64,000 nucleotides of DNA from an uncultured Prevotellaceae bacterium. Its GTDB lineage: Bacteria; Bacteroidota; Bacteroidia; Bacteroidales; Bacteroidaceae. How positions within the stretch are numbered: position 1 is the first letter of the stretch; the number at the start of each line of letters is the position of its first letter. The position numbers and the translations under genes were made by a program. The notes beneath the pieces were generated by a model. That model made no database searches. It was given only the letters and a program-made list of their open reading frames with translations, and was not told where the DNA came from. The DNA lies in the NCBI GenBank assembly GCA_902800185.1, contig CADCDK010000002.1, forward strand, positions 113,651 to 177,650, in the 5' to 3' direction. Below are positions 1-8,232 of this stretch, piece by piece.

Positions 1-1290
1 AATGCCACAACCAACGAGCAGGGTTCCACCGCAGTTCCCATCCATGCCTACCAGTCTTCCGGTGTCAGCGAGAAGGACCAGTATCGTCGCAGTTCGCTTT
101 GCATGATACTGCTGACTCATCGTGATAAGAAGTACGCAGAAGACATGGAGCGCGTTTTCAAGTCCTTCCCCCTTCCCAAGCGCTACAACGAACACAACAT
201 CAGTGACCTTCGTGTCATCAGCGTGAAAGGTAAGCAGTCGCAGGCAGACATCGATAACATGGTCAAGAGCAACTATGTTGCCCAAAAGGTTGTCGGCCGA
301 TGGTTCAACCGAAGCGAAGAAACGGGTCAGATGAATATGGATCTCATTCATGAGCGTGGGGGCTACGGAGCCTCCTATGCCGACTACCAGCGCTCGCTGA
401 GTAACATCCGTGGAACCGACATGTTGCGCGATGAAGGCATCGAACTGCTGCAAAGTACATTTGTATTGGTGTGCGACATGGATTACATCGACAAGAAGAA
501 GGGTTTCCAATGGGGAGCTTTTGCCTTGGCCATCCTCAGTGCTGGAGCAGAGGTAGCAGCATCGGTACAAGAATCCAAAGCTGCATCGGAGGCCAGAAAG
601 GGAAACTACAAAGAAGCGGAGGAAAAAAGGAAACAGGCTTCAGCCTATCATGCCGGCAGTGCTGTGGCTCAGGTTGGAGCGGCCGTTGTGGGTGACATCG
701 GTGGGTTCCGTGTGAAAATGAATGCCTATCTCTACAAACTGAAGTGGGACAACGACATGACCAATATCATGTACAACGACTATTGGGCTGACAACGAAAC
801 CCCGGCCACAGAGGTGGAAGCTCGCAAAATCAAGTTCGAGAGTGCGAAGAATGCCTTCGAGCTTGAATTTGTCGGCAAATACGAAGAGTCGAGTTCAAAG
901 ACCATCCTCACCAGTTGGAGCAATGAAGACGAAGTCATTCTCGATGTCTGTGAGCGCTGTGTGGAAAAAGGTATGCGCGAGTTGGCCAAAGCTTTCCCCG
1001 TCTTCCGTCCACGTGCCCCCTTCTATTTCGATGGCGAGAACATCTACTCCCACATGGGATTCAAAGAAGATGTCGAGACCGACAAGAAATATGAGATTGT
1101 GCAGCCCTATAAGGATAAAAACGGTCAGATTGCTTACAAGCGCGTGGGAACGGCCAAGGCAGGAACACCCTGGGACAACAAGGACATCGACTTCACCCAA
1201 TATTTCAACCGAACCGATAAGGGCACCCAGTTCTTTTGTAAATCTTCCATGGACCTCCATACGCCTGGTCTTCAGTTAAGAGAACTGTAA
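1..1290 (+). CDS. Hypothetical protein, 5'-truncated by window edge
   Basis: The reading frame is open from base 1, so the true start lies upstream and 429 C-terminal residues are visible. I do not recognise the family. A small-residue-rich hydrophobic stretch (FALAILSAGAEVAASV) near residue 175 is followed by a charged Lys/Glu/Ala helix and a second small-residue stretch (AQVGAAVVGDIGG). This resembles a hydrophobic hairpin inserted in a soluble protein. The C-terminus carries a lysine- and aspartate-rich segment and the motif KRVGTAKAGTPWDNKD. It is the first visible gene of a co-directional cluster of exported proteins ending at 5859, with 53 bases before the next start. A cell-envelope role is inferred from the neighbours only. 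Confidence 0.8.
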   Translation, partial: NATTNEQGSTAVPIHAYQSSGVSEKDQYRRSSLCMILLTHRDKKYAEDMERVFKSFPLPKRYNEHNISDLRVISVKGKQSQADIDNMVKSNYVAQKVVGRWFNRSEETGQMNMDLIHERGGYGASYADYQRSLSNIRGTDMLRDEGIELLQSTFVLVCDMDYIDKKKGFQWGAFALAILSAGAEVAASVQESKAASEARKGNYKEAEEKRKQASAYHAGSAVAQVGAAVVGDIGGFRVKMNAYLYKLKWDNDMTNIMYNDYWADNETPATEVEARKIKFESAKNAFELEFVGKYEESSSKTILTSWSNEDEVILDVCERCVEKGMRELAKAFPVFRPRAPFYFDGENIYSHMGFKEDVETDKKYEIVQPYKDKNGQIAYKRVGTAKAGTPWDNKDIDFTQYFNRTDKGTQFFCKSSMDLHTPGLQLREL

Positions 1291-1343
1291 ACAGCAGAAA
1301 CATCCCCCTAAACATAGATTAATCATAATAACAGAAGAAGAAT

Positions 1344-1811
1344 ATGAAAAAAATCTTATTACTATTTGCATTTTGCATCAGTTGCGCCCTTGTCAGCGCA
1401 CAGTCGTACACCATAACCAGCGCAGGAACTGCCGATGGTGGACGCAATCTGGTTCATGTCGTCATCACTTCCAAGAAGAATCTCAAAGTCAATTCCGAAG
1501 ACGCGGTGAAGCACTATGCCGTGCATGGTGTCCTATTCAATGGTATCAGTTCTACCGAGGGCTATGGCGCACAGAGTCCCATCATCAAAGATCCTAACAT
1601 AGAGCAGACCAAGAAGGCATTCTTCGACGCATTCTGGAGTGAAGGTGCCTACAGACGCTATGCCTCTATTGTTCCCTCTTCCCTCACGGTCATGAAGAAC
1701 AAACAGACCAAATCCTACGAAACAGCGGCTACGGTTATGATTGACCAAAGAGGTCTGCAGAAGTATCTGGAGGAGTCGGGAGTCATTAAAGGATTCTCCA
1801 ACCTTTGGTAA
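1344..1811 (+). CDS. Small secreted protein, paralogue of next gene
   Basis: A 155-residue protein with a clear N-terminal signal peptide (MKKILLLFAFCISCALVSAQ), probably cut after SAQ. There is no lipobox cysteine at the usual place. The mature part shares an ordered pattern with the lipoprotein encoded immediately downstream: an FNGI motif, then a proline and PN pair followed by a lysine, then FD.F.S.G..Y..Y, then a C-terminal (V/I)..R..L.K segment. The two are therefore diverged tandem paralogues. The stop is 11 bases before the ATG of the next gene, implying one transcript. No enzymatic motif is visible and function is unknown; export to the periplasm or surface is inferred. Confidence 0.85.
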   Translation: MKKILLLFAFCISCALVSAQSYTITSAGTADGGRNLVHVVITSKKNLKVNSEDAVKHYAVHGVLFNGISSTEGYGAQSPIIKDPNIEQTKKAFFDAFWSEGAYRRYASIVPSSLTVMKNKQTKSYETAATVMIDQRGLQKYLEESGVIKGFSNLW

Positions 1812-1822
1812 AACGAAAGAAT

Positions 1823-2326
1823 ATGATCAAGAAAAATATGTCTATGAAGCAAACTATCATCTGTCTGAGTCTGAGCCTGCTACTCTTTGTAGGATGTGGC
1901 AGCAAAAAAGAAGTGACCACAGCTGCTTTCCATAGCTATGAGACAGAGTGTCTTGGCAAGAGCATGGACGGAACCCAAACACTGAAGGTGTGGGCTTCTG
2001 GTACCGACAAGTCCGATGCGATTGAAGAAGCCAAGAAAAAAGCTGTGTATGAGGTAACATTCAACGGCATTACCGCCGGAACCGGCGATTGCAGTGCTTA
2101 CCCCGTGATTGATGAGCCCAATGCCCGTACCAAGCATCAGGCCTACTTCGACAAATTCTTCTCCGACGGTAGCAAGTATAAGAAATACGTCACGCTCCAC
2201 GGTCAACCCAAAGACTCCAAGGAGGAGTTCCAGGGTGCCGGCTCCACCATGTACGGTATCACCGTGGTCGTCAACCGTTCTGAACTGCGCAAGCGTTTTG
2301 TCAAGGACAAAATCATTAAGGAGTAG
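1823..2326 (+). CDS. Putative lipoprotein, paralogue of preceding gene
   Basis: A lipoprotein signal with lipobox LLLFVGCGSKK predicts lipidation at that Cys. I chose the ATG at 1823. In-frame ATGs at 1838 and 1844 are also possible, and the longer version starting with TTG at 1805 would overlap the previous stop. The mature domain (VTFNGI, PVIDEPNARTKHQAYFDKFF, then YKKYV) aligns with the secreted protein at 1344-1811. Tandem duplication followed by a switch between soluble and lipid-anchored forms is the simplest reading. It lies in the same operon, 42 bases before the next gene. The family is not recognised and there are no catalytic motifs. Confidence 0.85.
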   Translation: MIKKNMSMKQTIICLSLSLLLFVGCGSKKEVTTAAFHSYETECLGKSMDGTQTLKVWASGTDKSDAIEEAKKKAVYEVTFNGITAGTGDCSAYPVIDEPNARTKHQAYFDKFFSDGSKYKKYVTLHGQPKDSKEEFQGAGSTMYGITVVVNRSELRKRFVKDKIIKE

Positions 2327-2368
2327 TTAAGAAACATGTAATCAAGAAGTTCAAACAAAAAAAAGAAT

Positions 2369-3310
2369 ATGAAAAGAATATTTTTGTTCTGTGCCGCTAT
2401 GCTGATGATGGCAGGCACAACCTTTGCCCAGAAAGCGATGACACCTCCTCACGTGATGGTGGTGCCCGACCTGATCTATTGCAAGTCCAACGGCTATGTT
2501 CAGCAATACAACAACAACGGTGTAACAGAAACCATACCCGACTACGAGCGGGCACTCAGCGAAGACCCCTCACTGCACGCTGTGCTGACACAGGTGAAGC
2601 AACTCATCGCAGAAAAGAACTCCGACATTGTCCTCATCGACCTCATCGAGGCCATCAACAATGCCAAGGCTGATGCTGCCATGGCCAACGCCAATTTTGC
2701 TGACCAGTCGGAAAGCATCGAAGAGGCGATCATCCGAAACTCTGAGGCCGACATCCTTGTCAAAGTGCAGTTCGACATGCTGAAGCACGGGCCGAACTAT
2801 CAGGTCAGCTACACCCTCAACGGCACCGATGCCTACACCAACCGCAACTTTGCTCCTGTGGAAGGCATGGGCAAGCCCTCAACTTCCGCCAACCCTGTGG
2901 TGCTGCTGCGCGAGGCCGTATATGACAACATGGACTCCTTCCTCAACCTGATGCTTACCTACTACAACAGCATGGTAACCAAGGGACGTATGGTGGCCTT
3001 CGACATCAAGACCACTGGTGGAGTCAATATGAATACCAAGGTGGGACAATATACCCTGCGCGAACAGATTGAAGACTTCCTCTACGACAACTCGGTTGAT
3101 GGCAACGGACTGGAACGCGTCAAGGGTGGCAACACCTTCCTGCAGTACCAAGGAGTCTATATTCCGCTCACCACGACCATTCGCGGTCGCCAGCGTAAGC
3201 AGGGTGCCAAGGACGTTGCACAGAAGATGGTCAACTTCCTCGAAGAGAATGGCGTGACTGCCGATTTCAAGATCCGCGGTTTGGGCAAAGTAAACATCTA
3301 TATCCGATAA
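2369..3310 (+). CDS. DUF6175-like secreted protein
   Basis: A 313-residue protein with a signal peptide (MKRIFLFCAAMLMMAGTTFAQ). The mature N-terminus reads HVMVVPDLIYCKSNGYVQQ and then IPDYERAL. A central segment has SEADILVKVQF and YTLNGTDAYTNRN. This order resembles what I recall of DUF6175, an uncharacterised Bacteroidota family; I could not run a profile search. The C-terminal half (from about residue 200) looks like a separate alpha/beta domain ending in IRGLGKVNIYIR. It is the fourth gene of the cluster, 18 bases before the next start. An outer-membrane-associated or periplasmic role is inferred from the signal peptide and the neighbours. Confidence 0.8.
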   Translation: MKRIFLFCAAMLMMAGTTFAQKAMTPPHVMVVPDLIYCKSNGYVQQYNNNGVTETIPDYERALSEDPSLHAVLTQVKQLIAEKNSDIVLIDLIEAINNAKADAAMANANFADQSESIEEAIIRNSEADILVKVQFDMLKHGPNYQVSYTLNGTDAYTNRNFAPVEGMGKPSTSANPVVLLREAVYDNMDSFLNLMLTYYNSMVTKGRMVAFDIKTTGGVNMNTKVGQYTLREQIEDFLYDNSVDGNGLERVKGGNTFLQYQGVYIPLTTTIRGRQRKQGAKDVAQKMVNFLEENGVTADFKIRGLGKVNIYIR

Positions 3311-3328
3311 CATCAACCACCACGTAGA

Positions 3329-4342
3329 ATGATGAAGAAAACGATATTAGCATTAACCTTGGCCCTTTGCTCCACCATGAGCTTATGGGCTAAAAACGAC
3401 TGTGAGATTCCCATCATGGTTGTCGTACCACAGGAGGTGGACTCTTTCGCTCCTATGACACAGTCGAAGCTGTTCGCACGCATGCGACAGATGGTGACTG
3501 CCAACGGCATGGGTGGCGGTGTTGCCTATGCTTACTTCTACATAGCAGCCAACATCAACGAGGGGACAAAGGAGGTCATGAGCGGCACACGTCCGCTGGT
3601 GGTTGTCACACCCGAGCTCTCGCTCTATGTTGCCAACACCATCACTGACGAGAAGTTTGCTGCCACCATTGTTCCTTTGAAGGGAACCGGGCAGAACGAG
3701 GCGCAAGCCTACAGCGCAGCCATCAACAGCATCAATGGCAACCAGCCGCAGCTGCAGACATTCATCAAAGAGGCGCGCGAGAAAATCATGAACTACTACA
3801 ACACGCAAACGTCCAAGCTCATTGATCAGGCTGAGAACCTGGCCGTACTTCGCAGCTACGAGAAAGCCCTCGCATTGCTGGCCTCCGTACCGCCATGCGC
3901 CGAGAAATACGACAAGGTCGCCGATGAAATGATAGACATCTACCAGCATATCATCGATATCGACGGACAGAAGAAACTCGCCAAGGCAAAGGCTATCTGG
4001 AATGCGGGGCAAGACTCAAAGGCTGCTCGTGAGGCAGGCGAGGTGCTCGTTACCATCGATCCCTGTGCAATAAGCTGGAAAGCAGCACAACAGCTGGCAG
4101 AAGACATCAACAAGCGGATTGGTGAAGACTGGGCTTTCTATCAGGAAATGCAGCGCGAAGCGGTCAAATTAGAGAAAGAGCGCATCGAGGCCATACGTGA
4201 TATTGGCAAGGCCTACGGAAAGAACCAGAAGGAAAACACCATCAATGAAACGGTTGTTGAGGAGAAGAAACCAGTAGAGCCAGTGGATGAGCCCGTGAAC
4301 GAGCCCGTAGAGGAATCCGTTGAGCCATCATCTGAAAACTAA
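3329..4342 (+). CDS. Secreted hypothetical protein with acidic Pro/Glu tail
   Basis: A 337-residue protein with a signal peptide (MMKKTILALTLALCSTMSLWA). An alternative start is the second Met at 3332. Residues 25-135 form an alpha/beta-looking domain starting IPIMVVVPQEVDSF. This echoes the MVVP motif at the start of the preceding gene's mature protein, so the two may share an N-terminal fold. Residues 150-290 are predicted helical, with many Ala, Lys and Glu, and could be TPR-like or coiled coil. The last 40 residues are a Pro/Glu/Val-rich low-complexity tail (repeats of EPV and EPVNEPV). Only 14 bases separate it from the transglutaminase-like gene. Function is unknown. Confidence 0.82.
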   Translation: MMKKTILALTLALCSTMSLWAKNDCEIPIMVVVPQEVDSFAPMTQSKLFARMRQMVTANGMGGGVAYAYFYIAANINEGTKEVMSGTRPLVVVTPELSLYVANTITDEKFAATIVPLKGTGQNEAQAYSAAINSINGNQPQLQTFIKEAREKIMNYYNTQTSKLIDQAENLAVLRSYEKALALLASVPPCAEKYDKVADEMIDIYQHIIDIDGQKKLAKAKAIWNAGQDSKAAREAGEVLVTIDPCAISWKAAQQLAEDINKRIGEDWAFYQEMQREAVKLEKERIEAIRDIGKAYGKNQKENTINETVVEEKKPVEPVDEPVNEPVEESVEPSSEN

Positions 4343-4356
4343 AAACAATCCCTACA

Positions 4357-5859
4357 ATGAGAAATCAAATCGTCATTGCCCTCACAGCCTTGGCTTGCAC
4401 CGTCACTCCCGCAACCCTGAATGCACAAAACAATGGATTCAACAGCTCACGCGCGAATGTCGGAGGCAACAAAGGGTCTGCTTTCAACGCCAACCGAGCC
4501 AACAATTTCAACGACTACCGACAGAAGCTGAATGCCCAGTATGTCAGCAAGATGCGCGAGAACTGGCAGAGCTACAATTCGGTGAAGCCGTTGGAGGCCC
4601 CCGACAAGGATGTGAAGCCCGTCGTTCCTATCAAGATGTCGGACGAAGACGCCAAGAAGGAAAAGCAGGACAAGAAGATTGTTATCAAGTCGGTTGTCAA
4701 GCCCATCAAGCAAGTGACACCACCCCAGCCGGTGGCACCGATTGATGAGGTGCCGCAGACCACACAGCAGTACATCTCGTTCAATTATCTGGGTACGCAG
4801 ATGAAGGTCAGAAAGCCCGAAGCTCCTGCACCTACCATTGCCAAGATGAACGAGAACGGCATTGCCGATGCCTGGGAACAACTGTGCCAGGAGACCTATA
4901 ACAACCTTGTCATCGACTGCATGAAACTGCGCTCCACCCATAGGCTCTGCGACTGGGCCTATCTCAAAATGCTGGAATCATTAGGCAAGAGCTACTGCGG
5001 AGCAGGCAACGAGGCTACTCTCGTCACTGCCTTCATCTACAGCCAGTCAGGTTATAAAATCCGTCTGGGCATTGCCAAAGGGCAACTGGCACTCTTCTAC
5101 ACCAGCCAGCATACCATCTACGGAGAGTCATACATCAATGAAGGAAATGACAAGTTCTATACCCTGTCTGCCGATCCGATTGAAGTCCGGATGACCAGTG
5201 CCCGATACCCCAACGAACAGCCTCTCTCGCTATGGGTGCAGAGCGATCCGCAGGTTAACTATGCCGCATCACCGCAGCGCACGCTGACATCACGCCGCTA
5301 TCCCGACATGAGTGTCCGCGTCAGTGTAAACAAGAACCTGTTGCCGTTCTTCAACACCTATCCCACTTCCGAGGTGGGTGGCAACTTCATGACACGATGG
5401 GCGATGTATGCCAACACCGCTCCATGCAAGGAAACGCAAAACGAGCTCTATCCGCAGTTGAAGCGAGCCATCAACGGACGCTCACAGCTGGAGGCTGCCG
5501 AGCGGCTCCTCAACTGGGTGCAGACGGCCTTCGTCTATGAATACGATGACAAGGTTTGGGGCGACGACCGGGCCTTCTTCCCCGATGAGACACTCTACTA
5601 CCCTTACTGTGACTGCGAAGACCGCTCCATCCTCTTCACACGACTGGTGCGCGACCTGCTCGGACTCAAGTGTATCCTCATCTACTATCCGGGACACCTG
5701 GCCTGCGCCGTCAACTTCACGGAGAATGTCAATGGCGACCATATCATGGTCAACGGTGCCAAGTACATTGTCTGCGACCCCACCTTTATCGGTGCATCCG
5801 TTGGTCACACCATGACGGGCTACGACAACAAGACCGCCAACGTCATCCTCCTGCAGTAA
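4357..5859 (+). CDS. Secreted transglutaminase-like cysteine protein
   Basis: A 500-residue exported protein (signal about 1-24, ending LNAQ). Residues 25-170 are Asn/Lys/Pro-rich and probably extended. The C-terminal third is transglutaminase-like. It has the cysteine segment YCDCEDRS (Cys420), His447 in GHLACAV and Asp474 in CDPTF, in the order and approximate spacing of a Cys-His-Asp triad. That fold includes peptidases, amidases and protein cross-linkers; the substrate cannot be read from sequence. The gene is the last of the six-gene cluster and is followed by a strong intrinsic terminator. It may process or cross-link the other exported products of the operon (inference). The exact enzymatic activity is uncertain. 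Confidence 0.8.
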   Translation: MRNQIVIALTALACTVTPATLNAQNNGFNSSRANVGGNKGSAFNANRANNFNDYRQKLNAQYVSKMRENWQSYNSVKPLEAPDKDVKPVVPIKMSDEDAKKEKQDKKIVIKSVVKPIKQVTPPQPVAPIDEVPQTTQQYISFNYLGTQMKVRKPEAPAPTIAKMNENGIADAWEQLCQETYNNLVIDCMKLRSTHRLCDWAYLKMLESLGKSYCGAGNEATLVTAFIYSQSGYKIRLGIAKGQLALFYTSQHTIYGESYINEGNDKFYTLSADPIEVRMTSARYPNEQPLSLWVQSDPQVNYAASPQRTLTSRRYPDMSVRVSVNKNLLPFFNTYPTSEVGGNFMTRWAMYANTAPCKETQNELYPQLKRAINGRSQLEAAERLLNWVQTAFVYEYDDKVWGDDRAFFPDETLYYPYCDCEDRSILFTRLVRDLLGLKCILIYYPGHLACAVNFTENVNGDHIMVNGAKYIVCDPTFIGASVGHTMTGYDNKTANVILLQ

Positions 5860-5877
5860 CCTTGGGATATCTGAAAC

Positions 5878-5911
5878 AAAAGAAGTTCGGGAACACTCCC
5901 GAACTTCTTTT
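5878..5911 (+). terminator. Intrinsic terminator of the envelope operon
   Basis: A perfect 15-bp inverted repeat (aaaagaagttcggga / tcccgaacttctttt) with a 4-base loop, 18 bases after the stop of the transglutaminase-like gene. The A/T ends would give U-tracts in both directions. Confidence 0.9.
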
Positions 5912-6075
5912 GCTTTACGGGTACTCAACTTTCTTCATGTCCTCTGCCACCCATAGCACCCACTTGTAATAGCAGACAATAAAGCTTTTATACGCTTAGC
6001 TTTTGCCATCTCACGTTTTGAGGTTGTGGGGGTTGAGGGGGTATTAACTTGTGGGGTTGTATGAGATTCTCTCCG

Positions 6076-6083
6076 TAATTTTG
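6076..6083 (+). promoter_or_regulatory. -7 promoter element for abiEi
   Basis: TAATTTTG matches TAnnTTTG about 42 bases before the chosen ATG at 6125. The upstream TTG (6049-6051) is slightly further away than usual. Its position argues against the GTG start at 6095. Confidence 0.5.
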
Positions 6084-6124
6084 CAAAAATTTCGGTGCGA
6101 ATAAATGTTAATTCAAATAACAAT

Positions 6125-6724
6125 ATGACTATATCCCAGATAGTTGATAAGAAGTTTAAACGTACAAAGGAAAAATCGTTGCTGTTCGCGTCAGACTTTC
6201 CTGAATATGACCAAAATTACATGAGCGACCTGCTCTCTATCTATGTCAGGGAGGGCAAACTTGTCCGCCTGGCTAACGGTGTCTATCTGAAGACGACTGT
6301 CACCAAGTTTGGTCCCGTGTTCCCCAGCCCAACGGAGATAGCAGAGGCTATTGCAAGGCGTGACCATGCCCAAGTGCTGATGTCGGGACTTGCCGCTGAG
6401 AACTACTTCGGCCTTTCTACTCAGGTTCCCATGAAAATCGTTTTCCTGACAAGCGGTTCTGCTAGGAAACTGACAGCAGGAAACACCACGATTGAGTTTA
6501 AGCGTGGGGTTCCCAAGAACTTTGCATTTAAGGACAAGACGATGGCAACCCTCTGTCTGGCCTTGAAAAGCATCGGTAACGGCCATGTAACAAACGAGCA
6601 AAAGAACGTAATAAGGAACTTTCTGAACAACTACATCCAAGAGCATAACATCAAAAGTGATCTGAAACTCATGCCGCAGTGGATTCAGAAAATGATAAAC
6701 GAGATTATAAACAAAGAATCATGA
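6125..6724 (+). CDS. abiEi: AbiEi-type antitoxin (DUF6088-like)
   Basis: A 199-residue cytoplasmic protein. The N-terminal half is a winged-helix-like domain (LLSIYVREGKLVRLANGVYLK) typical of AbiEi antitoxins, which repress their own operon and neutralise the AbiEii nucleotidyltransferase toxin in type IV toxin-antitoxin systems. The middle (PSPTEIAEAIARRDHA, then SGLAAENYFGLSTQVP) matches the C-terminal AbiEi domain. I start at ATG 6125; the GTG at 6095 is less likely. Its stop overlaps the start of the toxin remnant by ATGA, the classical coupling for this pair. The antitoxin appears intact while the toxin is disrupted, so it may now act only as a DNA-binding protein. Confidence 0.8.
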   Translation: MTISQIVDKKFKRTKEKSLLFASDFPEYDQNYMSDLLSIYVREGKLVRLANGVYLKTTVTKFGPVFPSPTEIAEAIARRDHAQVLMSGLAAENYFGLSTQVPMKIVFLTSGSARKLTAGNTTIEFKRGVPKNFAFKDKTMATLCLALKSIGNGHVTNEQKNVIRNFLNNYIQEHNIKSDLKLMPQWIQKMINEIINKES

Positions 6725-7090
6725 TAAACTGGAGAGATCAAATCTAGCGTTTTTCTGAAGACATCGATCTTGCCATCGCCCGTACCTATTTCGGCTTGGA
6801 GGGAGATTTGACCAAGAAGCAATTGAAGAAGTTGAGGAAACAGTCCTCCATATTCGTGCGTGACACCTTCCTCGGCGAGTTGCAAGAGGCATTCCGTCAG
6901 CATGGACTTACGGAACTTTCGGCCACTGCCGAGCCTGACGGAGAAGGTGATGCCACATATCCAGAGCCGCGAAAAATCTTCATCGAATACCCGAGCTTCT
7001 TCCGCGAATCTCTCGACTACATCAAGCCGCGAGTCATGTTAGAGACTGGCGCACAGTCACTGATAGAGCCTACGACCTCGGTACAAGTGA
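6721..7090 (+). pseudogene. AbiEii toxin remnant
   Basis: The frame begins with ATG overlapping the antitoxin stop (MINWRDQI) and meets TAG at once. It resumes as RFSEDIDLAI, the conserved nucleotidyltransferase motif of AbiEii proteins. Family members normally have several dozen residues, including the GGTSLSK-type motif, between these two points, so an internal deletion is indicated. The frame then continues with recognisable sequence (FRESLDYIKPRVMLETGAQS) and loses similarity after about 7090. The toxin lacks an active-site segment and its C-terminal half. Bases 7091-7233 hold no gene I can support; an unrelated frame there encodes a short hydrophobic fragment. Confidence 0.75.
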
Positions 7091-7233
7091 AGAGCCTCGT
7101 TGAAACATCCTCCCCGCTTTTACCGCCAGCATCTCCCTGGCCATTCTTTTCTGCGTCATATTTACTAATAGTGAGGTCAGGACTGTCGTGTATGTGGCCC
7201 CAAGAATTGATTTCCGTTAAGAGGTATCATGTT

Positions 7234-8229
7234 TTATTTGTGTATATCCAGAAACTTGATGCCGTTGAAATGCACCATGTGGTCTGGATCTTCGGCAATC
7301 CAGACTTCTGATTCCCAAGCAATATCCTCAGAGAATTTGCGGAACTTCTTCTTGTCGTCAAATGCTGAGACAATCACAATCTCTGCGGTACACTCCTTCA
7401 GTTTCTCCTTAATCTTCATAACACGAATTTCGCCCATCTGGCCATAACTATGAACGGCCTCAATAAGAAAGAGAAGATTCTTTTCTTGACTGTAGGCGAT
7501 GACATCGGGCAGCTCTTCGTGTTCAAGCTCAAAGAAATGCAATTCCCTAAGCTTCTCTTCTTCGCGGACAAGGTATTTGTCCGTCGCGTCGCCAAGATAC
7601 AATATTTCTGCTCCAAAACCGAAGCGTGGCAAGAACTCCTCTATTATAGCTCGCTGTAACTTATTGTGCGGCCCTGCCGACAGCTTGATTTCCTTTCCGG
7701 ATGGGAATCTGATGGGGATGCGCTCCAAATCACGCTTATGGGCTAGCTTCTCTCTCAACGATTCATTCTCTTTCTTGAACTTAGCAGCCAAGTCTTTCCA
7801 TTTCTTTGTTCCGTAGCTGCGAAGAAGTTCAGCGAACAACGGTGAGCAGGCATAGCCGCGAGTCGGCGTATTGGGAGATTGCTCTTTAATATCCGCCGAC
7901 TTGATGATGCACCCCGAGGCTATCTGCATGTCAAGATGATAACGTCGTATGTTGTCGTATGAGCCTGACGAATATTCTACTTCCAAATAATCAGTCTCAA
8001 ACTTAATGATTTCTCTTGTCGTATGGAAATAATTGTCATCTGATGACTTCGCTTCAGAGAATGACTTCTTTATGCCTGCCACTGCCAAAGTGGCCTCGGC
8101 TATCCTCATCCGTGTCTGGTCGGACTTTGCCATTTCAAGCGGGATGCCTATGGAGTCTAAAACATAAAGCATTGAACGAATAAGTTTCTCTATCCTCGGC
8201 GACTTGTTCTTAATCTTGATTTCTTTCAT
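7234..8229 (-). CDS. BsuBI/PstI-family type II restriction endonuclease
   Basis: A 331-residue protein. The C-terminal 160 residues match the BsuBI/PstI restriction enzyme family: GPHNKLQRAIIEEFLPRF, then LPDVIAYSQ, then FLIEAVHSYG, and the end DHMVHFNGIKFL. Asp242 and Glu257 (PD...IEAV) fit the family's PD-(D/E)xK-type metal site. The N-terminal half (to about residue 165) is helical and probably serves recognition. Known members cut CTGCAG; the specificity here is inferred. It is the last gene of a minus-strand operon, starting 3 bases after the cytosine methyltransferase stop. The known BsuBI and PstI partners are adenine methyltransferases, whereas the intact partner here is a C5-cytosine enzyme. 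Confidence 0.88.
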   Translation of the reverse strand: MKEIKIKNKSPRIEKLIRSMLYVLDSIGIPLEMAKSDQTRMRIAEATLAVAGIKKSFSEAKSSDDNYFHTTREIIKFETDYLEVEYSSGSYDNIRRYHLDMQIASGCIIKSADIKEQSPNTPTRGYACSPLFAELLRSYGTKKWKDLAAKFKKENESLREKLAHKRDLERIPIRFPSGKEIKLSAGPHNKLQRAIIEEFLPRFGFGAEILYLGDATDKYLVREEEKLRELHFFELEHEELPDVIAYSQEKNLLFLIEAVHSYGQMGEIRVMKIKEKLKECTAEIVIVSAFDDKKKFRKFSEDIAWESEVWIAEDPDHMVHFNGIKFLDIHK

Positions 8230-8232
8230 AAT

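Noticed and set aside
7091-7233. Short hydrophobic frame (NILPAFTASISLAILFC-type)
   Set aside because: It has no start codon, is under 40 codons and matches nothing I recognise. It is probably a leftover of a gene replaced at the end of the toxin remnant, but this cannot be supported.
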